A DNA stretch of 64,000 nt from an uncultured Lachnospiraceae bacterium. Lineage in GTDB: Bacteria; Bacillota; Clostridia; Lachnospirales; Lachnospiraceae. Position numbers and translations under genes: made by a program. The stretch lies in the NCBI GenBank assembly GCA_944380605.1, contig CALWIA010000009.1:1-64000 (forward strand), given 5' to 3'. Under the pieces are notes generated by a model. It made no database searches, was not told where the DNA came from, and saw nothing but the letters and a program-made list of their open reading frames with translations. The first letter of the stretch is position 1. Each line of letters begins with the position of its first letter. Below, piece after piece: positions 7,986 to 17,158 of the stretch.

Positions 7986-8981
7986 ATGAAAGAACAACTA
8001 ATCACCGAAATCATGCGAAAAATGCTTCCTTATTTGGACAATTCGCAGATGAAGCAACTGCAGGAAGTGTTAACGCATTGTTTTTGGGGAGTACAGATTT
8101 CCGATTCATCCGAGACAGAACAGTTACAGGAGAAAGAGTCCAATATGGAACTGCTGGAAATGTTTATTTCGGCCAAACGTGTGGAGGGATGCAGTGAAAA
8201 GACCTTAAAATATTACAACACTACAATCTTGAGAATGTTCACTGCGATCAAACTGCACGTAACACATATGAGGACGGATGATTTGCGTAACTATCTGTCC
8301 GATTACCAGCAGGAAAGTCAATGCAGCAAGGGGAATATTGATAACATACGGCGGATTCTTTCCAGCTTTTTTGCCTGGCTGGAAGACGAAAACTACATCA
8401 TAAAAAGTCCTGTGCGCCGGATTCATAAAATCAAATCCAGCAAAACCGTAAAGGAAACCTATTCAGATGAATCGTTGGAAATTATGCGGGATCAGTGCGG
8501 TTGCTTGCGTGATCTTGCGTTAATTGACTTATTGGCTTCAACCGGGATGCGAGTTGGAGAATTGGTGCGGTTGAACCGTGCTGATATTGATTTTGAGAAT
8601 CGGGAGTGCGTAGTTTTTGGCAAAGGAAGCAAGGAACGCCCTGTTTATTTTGATGCCCGTACCAAAATTCATTTGAAAAATTATTTGGATAGTAGAACAG
8701 ATGGAAATCCAGCTTTGTTTGTCTCGTTAATGCGTCCTTTTAATCGGCTGGAGATCAGTGGCGTTGAGATTAGGCTACGTGAATTGGGAAGGCGACTAGG
8801 TATTTCTAAAGTACATCCGCATAAATTCCGGCGTACACTGGCGACACGCGCAATCGATAAAGGAATGCCGATCGAACAAGTGCAGAGGTTGCTTGGCCAT
8901 TCCAAAATTGACACTACTATGCAATATGCGATGGTCAATCAAAATAATGTAAAGATTTCTCATAGAAAATACATTGGCTAA
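7986..8981 (+). CDS. tyrosine recombinase associated with hsdS switching
   Basis: A 331-aa XerC/XerD-like integrase. After a leader of about 55 residues comes a SAM-like core-binding domain (about 55-140), then the catalytic domain. Catalytic residues visible are Arg in STGMRVGEL, Lys in KGSKERP, HxxR in HKFRRTLA, His in LLGHSKID and Tyr in TMQYAMV. All are present, so the enzyme should be active. It lies between full-length hsdS and a second hsdS half, a placement known for recombinases that shuffle specificity genes. Its last 8 bases overlap the opening of that half-gene. The RBS sits in the loop of a hairpin. Confidence 0.93.
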   Translation: MKEQLITEIMRKMLPYLDNSQMKQLQEVLTHCFWGVQISDSSETEQLQEKESNMELLEMFISAKRVEGCSEKTLKYYNTTILRMFTAIKLHVTHMRTDDLRNYLSDYQQESQCSKGNIDNIRRILSSFFAWLEDENYIIKSPVRRIHKIKSSKTVKETYSDESLEIMRDQCGCLRDLALIDLLASTGMRVGELVRLNRADIDFENRECVVFGKGSKERPVYFDARTKIHLKNYLDSRTDGNPALFVSLMRPFNRLEISGVEIRLRELGRRLGISKVHPHKFRRTLATRAIDKGMPIEQVQRLLGHSKIDTTMQYAMVNQNNVKISHRKYIG

Positions 8982-9582
8982 TTGCCAATCCCGATTTCTT
9001 GGGGAGTTTCACAGGCGTGGATTTCCAGAGTATGAACTTGCAGAGGTATGCTCTAAGATAACTGATGGAACCCATAAGACACCGCACTATCAGGATGAAG
9101 GGGTCGTATTTATATCGGCCAAGAATATTGTGGATGGAAAGATTGACTATAGCGATGTTAAGTATATTTCTGAAGATGAGTATGAAGAGATTCAGAGACG
9201 CTGTGGAACAGAGAGAGGTGATCTTTTGCTTTCAAAGAGTGGAACACTAGGAACTGTCGCACTTTTTGATGATAATATACCGGTGGGACTATTTGAGAGT
9301 CTGGCTGTCATTAAGTACAATCGGGAGATTTTAAATGGTGTATTTCTGCGGCAACAGCTACAATCGTCAGTAGTTCAGGAACAGCTAGTTGCTGGAACAA
9401 AAGGTGTAGCAGTTAAACATTTGCATCTTAATGTCATTGGAAAAGTGAAGGTTGTCGTTCCGCCATTGGATGAACAGGAGCAGTTTGCGGCCTTTGTCCG
9501 CCAGAGCGATAAATCAAAATTGCTAACTGAGAAGAATTTTGAAAAGTTGAAAATGTTGAAAAAAGCACTGAAGCAGGAATAG
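8974..9582 (+). CDS. HsdS half-subunit (TRD2' cassette), probably silent or alternative specificity
   Basis: A 202-aa fragment equivalent to the second half of HsdS. It starts at the end of the conserved central region (SRFLGEF against SRFIELF in hsdS), continues with a different TRD (PEYELAEVCSKITDGTHKTPHYQ...) and ends in the same conserved helix (EQFAAFVRQSDKSKL). The only start codon is TTG inside the recombinase gene, with no clear RBS, so independent translation is doubtful. It is most likely a donor cassette that the adjacent recombinase can place behind TRD1. A functional half-S that dimerises is an alternative. Confidence 0.85.
   Translation: MANCQSRFLGEFHRRGFPEYELAEVCSKITDGTHKTPHYQDEGVVFISAKNIVDGKIDYSDVKYISEDEYEEIQRRCGTERGDLLLSKSGTLGTVALFDDNIPVGLFESLAVIKYNREILNGVFLRQQLQSSVVQEQLVAGTKGVAVKHLHLNVIGKVKVVVPPLDEQEQFAAFVRQSDKSKLLTEKNFEKLKMLKKALKQE
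9478..9576 (+). repeat. direct repeat copy 2: conserved C-terminal helix of hsdS'
   Basis: Same-orientation counterpart of 7820-7918, also 99 bases, including an identical AAATCAAAATTG block and TTGAAAAAAGCACTGA. The direct orientation predicts deletion or replacement rather than inversion. Confidence 0.8.
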
Positions 9583-9602
9583 TTTGGGTGAGGTGTTCAG
9601 GT

Positions 9603-10424
9603 ATGACAGAAACAAATGATAAATTTGATGTTACGAAAGAAATTGCAAAGGAACTGGCAAGGGATGTATATAGCGATGGAGGGAAACCTGTTGTGAAAGC
9701 AACGGGAGAACTTGTAGGGCTGGTCCCTCGTGCAATCAAAGCTGCAATTGCGCCCATTGAAAAGTGGGTTCTTCAACGTGAATATAATATTGAGGAAACT
9801 AAGAAATTACTTGAAGAAAAGTTGAAAAATGTTCCTCCTGAATTGATTCAGCCGCCGGAACCATATATTGCGGTACCTGCACTTCAATACATAAGTTATT
9901 GTATGGATAATAAAGAATTACGAAATATGTATGCAAATTTGTTGGCAAACTCTATGAACGAGGTAGTTAAGAATGGAGTTCATCCTGGGTTTATTGAAAT
10001 TATAAAGCAATTATGCCCAGACGAAGCAAAAATACTCTGCTATTTTGCTGTTCACAAAGTTTTTCCAACGGTTACCCTTAGATATGAAGATGAGAAGGGT
10101 AAAGGAATAGATATAGTCAAAAATTTTTCTAATGTTGGTGAATTGGCACACTGTGAAAGCCCTTTTGAGATAAATAAATATTTTGATAATCTTATTCGAC
10201 TTGGGTTATTGGAATCATCGCAGGCATTCTCATCTTTGGTGGACAAAAAGCTTTATGAGCCTCTTAAAAATCATCAGTATATTCAGTCAAAAATGGATGA
10301 ATCGATTTTGTCAAAGAATGCATATAAAAGGGTAAATTTAAAGGAAGGTTACATAAGTTTAACAGATTATGGGAAATCGTTTTGCATTATCTGTTTGGAC
10401 AATATAAAAGTAGTAACGATATGA
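9603..10424 (+). CDS. DUF4393 (Abi-alpha type) protein, candidate anti-phage factor
   Basis: A 273-aa protein matching my recollection of the DUF4393/Abi-alpha family. It has an amphipathic N-terminus (KEIAKELARDVYSDGGKPVVKATGELVGL), the KWVLQREYNIEETKKLLEEKLKNVPPE segment, PALQYISYCMDNKELRNMYANLLANSM, and HPGFIEIIKQLCPDEAKIL. Family members are linked to abortive infection by name and context; the mechanism is not established here. ATG 9603 is preferred over GTG 9588 because TGAGGTG lies eight bases upstream. It is AT-rich and sits between hsdS' and hsdR, so it is carried with the RM system. It has no obvious catalytic motif. Confidence 0.75.
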   Translation: MTETNDKFDVTKEIAKELARDVYSDGGKPVVKATGELVGLVPRAIKAAIAPIEKWVLQREYNIEETKKLLEEKLKNVPPELIQPPEPYIAVPALQYISYCMDNKELRNMYANLLANSMNEVVKNGVHPGFIEIIKQLCPDEAKILCYFAVHKVFPTVTLRYEDEKGKGIDIVKNFSNVGELAHCESPFEINKYFDNLIRLGLLESSQAFSSLVDKKLYEPLKNHQYIQSKMDESILSKNAYKRVNLKEGYISLTDYGKSFCIICLDNIKVVTI

Positions 10425-10451
10425 GCCAATTCGTAAAAGAGGTGAATTTTT

Positions 10452-13400
10452 ATGACCAACTTCTCTTTTCTTTCACCAAAAACTGAATACGCGCTTTTCT
10501 CTCCGTCCTGCATAGAAGCTGAAAAAATCTATGCCTCCGCTCCTGCCATGTGTGCTGTGGGCTGCCGCAAGGCATTAGAGTTGGCGGTTAAATGGGTTTA
10601 CGCAGCGGATAAGACTATGAAAATGCCCTATAAGGACAATTTGCAATCACTCATTCATGAGTCTTCCTTCCGTTTTGCTGTGGATTACAATACTTGGGGG
10701 AAACTGCCTTTCATCGTCAAGCTGGGCAATCTGGCGGTACATACAGAACGGAATGTGCGCCCAAGTGATGCTATTGCGTCCTTAAAAGGATTATTCGAGT
10801 TTGTCCAGTGGATTGATTATTGCTATGGAACGGATTATCAAGAGCGTGTTTTTGACGAAAGCCTGATTCCTACTGAAAAAGTGATAGTAGATACCAGGAA
10901 AATCAAAGAGCAGGAAAGCCTGCTGGATGAAAAAGAGGCAGAGATTGAGGCATTGCGCAAACAAATTGAGCAGATGTCTGTTCAGTACACTGCTGAGAAA
11001 GAGAAACATCAGCAGGAGCGTTCTTTCCAGCCGGAAGATTTGTCCGAGTATCAGACACGGAAAATTTACATTGACGTAGATTTGAAACTTATGGGCTGGA
11101 AATTTACCGGTACAGATACAGATGTGCAGGAGGAATACCCGGTACAGGGTATGTCTGGCGTGGTGGGCCAGATGGGCTACTGCGACTATGTGCTGTTTGG
11201 CAAAGATGGCCTTCCGTTGGCAGTGATTGAGGCCAAACGTACCAGCAAAGATCCTAACATTGGACGAAAACAGGCGGTTTTGTATGCAGATTGTCTGGAA
11301 AGGAAATTTGGCCGCCGCCCGATGATGTTTACTACCAATGGGTTTGAGACGTATTACTGGGATGACCGGTCCGGCCCTCAGCGCAAGGTCAGCGGCGTGT
11401 TCAGCAAGGACGATTTGCAAAAGCTGATGAACCGCCGTGCGGAACGGCAAGACCTGATGAGCATTCCTATTGATGACAAAATCACAGATCGATATTACCA
11501 GAAAGAGGCCATACGAGCTGTCTGCGGTCAGATCGAACAGGGATTCCGTAAGCATCTTCTGGTAATGGCTACCGGTACGGGAAAAACAAGGACGGCGTCC
11601 AGTCTTGTAGATGTACTCAGCCGCGGCAAGTGGATTACCAATATTCTTTTTCTGGCGGACCGCACCGCTCTGGTAAAACAGGCAAAGGATGATTTTAAGA
11701 GGTATCTGCCGGACATGTCTCTGTGCAATTTGTGTTCCAACAAGGATGACCGAAATGCCAGAATTGTATTTTCCACCTACCCGACAATTTTGAACGCCAT
11801 CGACGATACCAAGTCCAAAGATGGCCGTCAGTTGTTTACTCCGGAGCATTTTGATTTAATCATTATTGATGAAAGCCACCGGAGCATTTTCAAAAAATAC
11901 CGGGCGATTTTTGAATATTTCGATGCTTTAATGGTTGGCCTTACTGCTACGCCGAAAACGGATGTGGACCGGAACACTTACGATTTCTTTGAAATGGAAC
12001 ATGGTGTTCCTACATATGCCTATGATTATGAAACGGCAGTTTACCAGGATCATGTACTTGTACCATACTATAATTACGAGGTCAAAACCAAGTTCCTGGA
12101 GGAAGGCATTACTTATGACGATCTGTCTGATGAAGACAAGGAGCGTTATGAAGATGACTTCATTGAGGATGGCATGATGCCGGACTTTATTCCCTCTGCG
12201 GCGCTTAATAAATTTGTGTTTAATGAAACAACCGTGGATATTGTACTGCAGGATTTAATGGAGCGGGGGATTAAGACCGCAGGCGGAGACCGGTTGGGAA
12301 AAACCATTATTTTTGCGCAAAATAAGCGCCACGCCGAATTTATTCTGGAGCGGTTTAACAAACTCTACCCATGGTATCACGGTTCATTTGCTCAGCGCGT
12401 AATTTGCGACGACAGTTATGCGCAAACCATTATTGATGATTTCAAACAGCCAGAAAAGGAGCCGCAGATTGCTGTGTCCGTGGATATGATGGATACGGGT
12501 ATTGATGTGCCGGAATGTGTCAATCTGGTATTCTTCAAGAAGGTGCGATCCAAAGCAAAGTTCTGGCAGATGATCGGCCGGGGAACCCGCTTGTGCAAGG
12601 GATTGTCCTGTGTGGATCAGATCGATGGATCTTACACGGATAAACGCCGTTTTCTGATTTTTGATTATTGCGGGAATTTTGAATATTTCCGGGAACATAA
12701 GGAAGGATACGAGGCCAGAGAGACAAAGACATTGTCGGAAAATATCTTCGGCAAGCAGATTAAAATTGCCATGGCTTTACAAGAAAGCGCCTTTGTCGGA
12801 GAAAATTATCAGGCATGGAGAAATGAACTTGTCGATATCTGCCATAGGCAAGTTACAGAACTGAACCAAGAACTGATTTCTGTAAAACTGCGGATGCAGT
12901 ATGTGGAAAAATACAAGAAGAAAGAGGCGTTTCTTTCCCTAAGCGAAGGAGATAAAGGGGATTTGCTGACGCAGATTGCACCGCTTGTTCACTCGGATGA
13001 TAGTGACGAATTTGCCAAGCGGTTTGATAATTTCATGTACGGTTTAATACTAGCTCACATGGAACAGCTGCCTGCCTTTCAATATGCAAAAAAACAGCTG
13101 TGCGATACGGCCGCTTTGCTGGAGCGTAAGGCTAACATTCCGCAAATCAAAGAGAAATTGCCGCTGCTTCAGGAAATTCACACAGATGCCTTCTGGGGTG
13201 CCAATGATATTTTACTGTTTGAAAGGGTTCGGAAGGAAATCCGCAGTCTAATCCGATTTCTGGACGAAGGGGACGGAGAACAGAAACGCATCGTCACCAA
13301 ACTGACTGATCCGATTACCGACAGTCAGGAAGGAATTCAGCTGGAGGCAGCGTACGATTTTGAGGACTATCGTGCTAAAGTAAACCGCTACGTCAATGAG

Positions 13401-13832
13401 CATGGAAATACGCTGGCCATTTACAAGCTGACGCATAATATTCCACTGGCTATGGGCGATTATCAGGAATTGGAGCGAGTGCTGACAAGCGAACTGGGGA
13501 GCAAAGAAGACTACGAGCGGGAATTTGGAGATACGCCGTTTGGCTTGTTAATACGTCAAATCGCCAAGTTGGATCACGATGCTGCTATGCAGGCGTTTTC
13601 TGCTTTTATCAGCGACCAATCCCTGAATCAGAAGCAAATTGCCTTTGTAAAAAAGATTATCAATCACATTGAATTGAATGGGTATATGGAAAATGTATCG
13701 GAACTTACAAAGCCGCCATTTGATAAACCGGTCAGCTTTATCAAACTGTTTGACGCAAAGACCAGAACCGCATTGATGACAGCCATCAATCAGATTCGTG
13801 AGAATGCGGTTCAAATTGCGGCATCCGTCTAA
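10452..13832 (+). CDS. hsdR: type I restriction endonuclease subunit HsdR with N-terminal DUF4145
   Basis: The 1126-aa motor and nuclease subunit. Residues 1-140 form a DUF4145-like module (CAVGCRKALELAVKWVYA...). A coiled coil (about 150-190) and the PD-(D/E)XK nuclease with VIEAKRTSKDP near residue 257 follow. The superfamily 2 helicase shows Walker A MATGTGKTRTA, DEAH-box IIDESHRS, motif III GLTATPK and motif VI MIGRGTRLC. The C-terminal helical region binds HsdM. It starts 27 bases after the DUF4393 gene with RBS AAGAGGTG. It is separated from hsdMS by the recombinase cassette and the Abi-alpha gene, an unusual but functional-looking order. Confidence 0.95.
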   Translation: MTNFSFLSPKTEYALFSPSCIEAEKIYASAPAMCAVGCRKALELAVKWVYAADKTMKMPYKDNLQSLIHESSFRFAVDYNTWGKLPFIVKLGNLAVHTERNVRPSDAIASLKGLFEFVQWIDYCYGTDYQERVFDESLIPTEKVIVDTRKIKEQESLLDEKEAEIEALRKQIEQMSVQYTAEKEKHQQERSFQPEDLSEYQTRKIYIDVDLKLMGWKFTGTDTDVQEEYPVQGMSGVVGQMGYCDYVLFGKDGLPLAVIEAKRTSKDPNIGRKQAVLYADCLERKFGRRPMMFTTNGFETYYWDDRSGPQRKVSGVFSKDDLQKLMNRRAERQDLMSIPIDDKITDRYYQKEAIRAVCGQIEQGFRKHLLVMATGTGKTRTASSLVDVLSRGKWITNILFLADRTALVKQAKDDFKRYLPDMSLCNLCSNKDDRNARIVFSTYPTILNAIDDTKSKDGRQLFTPEHFDLIIIDESHRSIFKKYRAIFEYFDALMVGLTATPKTDVDRNTYDFFEMEHGVPTYAYDYETAVYQDHVLVPYYNYEVKTKFLEEGITYDDLSDEDKERYEDDFIEDGMMPDFIPSAALNKFVFNETTVDIVLQDLMERGIKTAGGDRLGKTIIFAQNKRHAEFILERFNKLYPWYHGSFAQRVICDDSYAQTIIDDFKQPEKEPQIAVSVDMMDTGIDVPECVNLVFFKKVRSKAKFWQMIGRGTRLCKGLSCVDQIDGSYTDKRRFLIFDYCGNFEYFREHKEGYEARETKTLSENIFGKQIKIAMALQESAFVGENYQAWRNELVDICHRQVTELNQELISVKLRMQYVEKYKKKEAFLSLSEGDKGDLLTQIAPLVHSDDSDEFAKRFDNFMYGLILAHMEQLPAFQYAKKQLCDTAALLERKANIPQIKEKLPLLQEIHTDAFWGANDILLFERVRKEIRSLIRFLDEGDGEQKRIVTKLTDPITDSQEGIQLEAAYDFEDYRAKVNRYVNEHGNTLAIYKLTHNIPLAMGDYQELERVLTSELGSKEDYEREFGDTPFGLLIRQIAKLDHDAAMQAFSAFISDQSLNQKQIAFVKKIINHIELNGYMENVSELTKPPFDKPVSFIKLFDAKTRTALMTAINQIRENAVQIAASV

Positions 13833-13927
13833 TAAGTATACGGTAAATTCCTAGTACCGTTCCAGTTGCCTCGCTCCATGAGGTAATAACTCCAGAAGAC
13901 TACAACGTTTTTAAAGGAGTCAGTGTC

Positions 13928-16129
13928 ATGGATAAAATCACACAGAGTGATAAAGGAGTGATTGCTGTGAATAAAGAATATCTCACATGGGTTGCATTCT
14001 ATACAGAATTTGCCGAGAAATTATTGCCCTATGCAAAAGATCGGAAAACGCTGATTGAAAAAATAAAAAACGTATATACGGCCATCGGTATGCGATTGCC
14101 CAAATTGGAGAAGGATAACAATATTATTGACATTGATCCTTTTACTGTTTTCGGTCTATTTAACAAGGGTATCACAAATGCAAATCGTATTGTGATTCTG
14201 CGCGGAATTGCCGAAGAGTTTTCAGTAAACGCTCCTGTACCAGAGTCGTTTGAGGGGATTCCTCTACTCAACAACCAGAAAGCCACATTCTACTTTTTCA
14301 TTGGTGAACGTCAGGATGATGATATCGAAAATCTCTGGCGAGTGTTTGTGTCTGCGATGGAGTATGCCAAAAGTCATTCGGAAAGCAGCAGAATTGCGCT
14401 GATGGAAGCCTATGATGCTGCTCTGCTGCAAAAAGGCATTAAATGGAATTTGACAATGGCGTTATATTGGATTTGTCCATACGAGTATATCAATCTTGAT
14501 TCGCGCAATCGCTGGTACATCTGTAACCCAGAAAATATGCCTTCTGATTTCATTGAAAGCGTGGGCAATTTCAATGCGGTACCAAGCGGCGAAAAGTATC
14601 TTCAAATTATTGAAAAGTGCCGCAGGATTCTTCAGAAGAGTAATTACCGTTACAAGAATTTTCCTGAACTTTCTTATTATGCGTGGCTTGTTTCCGAGAG
14701 AGTGAATGAAGAAACTCGCGCCGCCGCTGCTGCAGAAAATCAGCGTGCCAAAGTTGGTGAATCCATCGGCGACAAGGATATCCAAACAACACATTACTGG
14801 ATTTACTCACCGGGCGATAATGCCTGTATGTGGGATGAGTTTTATGATGCAGGCATTATGGCGATCGGCTGGGGAGAAATCGGCGACTTGACCGCCTTTA
14901 CCACCAAAGATGCTATGAAACAGAAGATGAAGGAATGCATCGATCCGACTCTCTCTTACAAGAATGCAGCACATGCTACATGGCAATTTGCCAATGATAT
15001 GAAGCCCGGCGATATTGTGTTCGTAAAGAAAGGGATGCACCGGGTGGTCGGCAGAGGCGTTGTCACCTCCGACTATATGTTTGATGCTTCGCGTAGCGAT
15101 GAGTATAAAAATATTCGTCAGATCAATTGGACAAATAAGGGCGAATGGAATCATCCTGGGCAGGCAGTCATGAAAACCCTGACGGACATTACCTCTTATA
15201 CAGATTATGTGGAAAAACTGAATGCTCTGTTTGAGGATGAGGCAGTTGAGGAGATCGAGGAAGTCGAAGTGCAGTATCCTGTTTATACAGCAGAGGATTT
15301 CATGGATGAGGTGTACATGAGTGAGTCTGACTATCATGTTCTTGTCAATCTACTCAGAAATAAGAAGAATGTGATTCTGCAAGGCGCTCCCGGCGTTGGT
15401 AAGACCTTCGCAGCAAAACGACTGGCTTATTCGATGATGGGCGTTAAGGATTCTAGCCGTGTTATGATGGTGCAATTTCATCAGAGTTACAGCTATGAGG
15501 ACTTTATTATGGGATTCAGACCGGCATCCACCGGCTTTGAACTCAAAAAAGGGCCGTTTTATAGCTTCTGTAAAATAGCTGAGACGGATATGGAAAACGA
15601 CTATTTCTTTATCATCGATGAAATCAACAGAGGCAATTTGAGCAAGATTTTCGGCGAATTGTTTATGTTGATTGAAAATGATAAGCGTGGAGTCTCGCTG
15701 CAGCTTCTCTATTCGGATGAGAAATTCTCTGTTCCTGCGAATGTATATATTATCGGCATGATGAATACGGCAGATAGAAGTCTTGCCATGCTCGATTATG
15801 CCTTGCGCCGCCGTTTTGCATTCTTTGAGTTCTCTCCAGCCTTTGAGACAGAAGGTTTCCGCGCGTATCGCCAGGAGAAAAACAACAAGAAATTTGACCA
15901 TCTGATTGCGACCATTGAAAAGTTGAACATAGCAATTGAAAGTGATGACACTCTGGGCAGAGGGTTCCGCATTGGCCATAGCTATTTCTGTACGGAAAGC
16001 GAAATTGATGATATGTGGCTGAATGCTGTTATCACTTATGAAATTATTCCGCTCTTGAATGAATATTGGTTTGATGAACCGAGCAAAGTTCGAGATTGGG
16101 AATATGCACTGCGTGAGGCTATCCGATGA
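13928..16129 (+). CDS. mcrB: McrB-type AAA+ GTPase with EVE/PUA-like modified-base reader
   Basis: A 733-aa motor of a modification-dependent McrBC restriction system. Residues about 1-270 are an unassigned alpha-helical region. About 283-420 begins HYWIYSPGDNACMWDEFYDAGIMAIGWGE and resembles an EVE/PUA-like fold that could read modified bases. The AAA+ domain follows: Walker A GAPGVGKT, Walker B FIIDEINRGN, and MNTADRSL, the McrB NTAD guanine-specificity motif. ALRRRFAFFEF is the arginine-finger region. Two in-frame starts have good ribosome sites: ATG 13928 (AAAGGAG, eight bases) and GTG 13967 (AAAGGAGTG). The stop overlaps mcrC. The EVE call is the least certain part. Confidence 0.88.
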   Translation: MDKITQSDKGVIAVNKEYLTWVAFYTEFAEKLLPYAKDRKTLIEKIKNVYTAIGMRLPKLEKDNNIIDIDPFTVFGLFNKGITNANRIVILRGIAEEFSVNAPVPESFEGIPLLNNQKATFYFFIGERQDDDIENLWRVFVSAMEYAKSHSESSRIALMEAYDAALLQKGIKWNLTMALYWICPYEYINLDSRNRWYICNPENMPSDFIESVGNFNAVPSGEKYLQIIEKCRRILQKSNYRYKNFPELSYYAWLVSERVNEETRAAAAAENQRAKVGESIGDKDIQTTHYWIYSPGDNACMWDEFYDAGIMAIGWGEIGDLTAFTTKDAMKQKMKECIDPTLSYKNAAHATWQFANDMKPGDIVFVKKGMHRVVGRGVVTSDYMFDASRSDEYKNIRQINWTNKGEWNHPGQAVMKTLTDITSYTDYVEKLNALFEDEAVEEIEEVEVQYPVYTAEDFMDEVYMSESDYHVLVNLLRNKKNVILQGAPGVGKTFAAKRLAYSMMGVKDSSRVMMVQFHQSYSYEDFIMGFRPASTGFELKKGPFYSFCKIAETDMENDYFFIIDEINRGNLSKIFGELFMLIENDKRGVSLQLLYSDEKFSVPANVYIIGMMNTADRSLAMLDYALRRRFAFFEFSPAFETEGFRAYRQEKNNKKFDHLIATIEKLNIAIESDDTLGRGFRIGHSYFCTESEIDDMWLNAVITYEIIPLLNEYWFDEPSKVRDWEYALREAIR

Positions 16130-17154
16130 TTCGGATTCAGAACCTCTACCATATGCTTGCATACGCTTTCCAGATTTTGCGGGAACAGGGATATAGAAGT
16201 TGTGGTACAGAGGAGTTTGAGAACACCGCAGATCTGTTATCTGCCATACTTGCCAAAGGAGTATCCATACAGATAAAACGTGGTTTGGGACGTGCGTATA
16301 TTGAAGCAACAGAGCCGTTGAGCTGTCTGCGTGGTAAAATAGGCGTTACGGAGTCCATCAAGCAACAGACGATCATGAAGCAGCAGCTTGTCTGCACCTA
16401 TGATGAGTTTTCGGTGGATTCTTACATGAACCGCATACTCAAAACAACAATGGAACTGTTGGTGCGATATGATATTCCAAAGACGAGAAAAAAGGAACTG
16501 CGGAATTTGCTCCTTTATTTCAAAGAAGTCGGAATTTTGGATATGTATTCGATCGATTGGTCGTTCCGTTTCAACCGCAATAATCAAAGTTATCAAATGC
16601 TGATGGCGATATGCCACCTCATAATCAAGGGGTTATTACAAACATCTGCAGATGGCTCTGTAAAGTTGATACAATTTCTAGACGAGCAACAGATGTGCCG
16701 TTTGTATGAAAAATTCATCCTCGAATACTATAAAAAGCACTATCCGCAGATTAGGACGAGTGCATCACAAATTAGATGGGCATTGGACGATGGTGTCAGT
16801 GCTATGCTGCCAACTATGCAGTCTGATATTATGTTGACCTATGGCAACAAGACTTTAATTATTGATGCCAAGTATTACAGCCATACAACACAGGTGCAGT
16901 ATAATGTAAATACACTTCATTCTAATAACCTATACCAGATTTTCACCTATGTGAAGAACAAGGCTGCGTCTGGCGGTGAAGTTTCAGGAATGCTGCTCTA
17001 TGCTCGGACGGATGAAGAAATCCAGCCAGACAACACATATATGATGAGCGGTAACCGTATCAGCGTAAAAACGCTGGATTTGAACTGCGAGTTTGCGGAA
17101 ATTGCTGGTTCGCTTAATGCGATCGCTGATGCATTTATGAACGGATGGAGGTAA
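16126..17154 (+). CDS. mcrC: McrC family nuclease subunit
   Basis: The 342-aa partner of McrB. McrC supplies the PD-(D/E)XK endonuclease and stimulates McrB GTP hydrolysis. The catalytic signature is visible near residues 240-253 as SDIMLTYG...LIIDAKYY (D...D-A-K). The N-terminal half (IRIQNLYHMLAYAFQIL) matches the McrB-contacting part of the family. It starts within the mcrB stop (ATGA), so expression is coupled. The macrodomain gene starts four bases after its stop, which extends the operon. Confidence 0.92.
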   Translation: MIRIQNLYHMLAYAFQILREQGYRSCGTEEFENTADLLSAILAKGVSIQIKRGLGRAYIEATEPLSCLRGKIGVTESIKQQTIMKQQLVCTYDEFSVDSYMNRILKTTMELLVRYDIPKTRKKELRNLLLYFKEVGILDMYSIDWSFRFNRNNQSYQMLMAICHLIIKGLLQTSADGSVKLIQFLDEQQMCRLYEKFILEYYKKHYPQIRTSASQIRWALDDGVSAMLPTMQSDIMLTYGNKTLIIDAKYYSHTTQVQYNVNTLHSNNLYQIFTYVKNKAASGGEVSGMLLYARTDEEIQPDNTYMMSGNRISVKTLDLNCEFAEIAGSLNAIADAFMNGWR

Positions 17155-17158
17155 ACCT

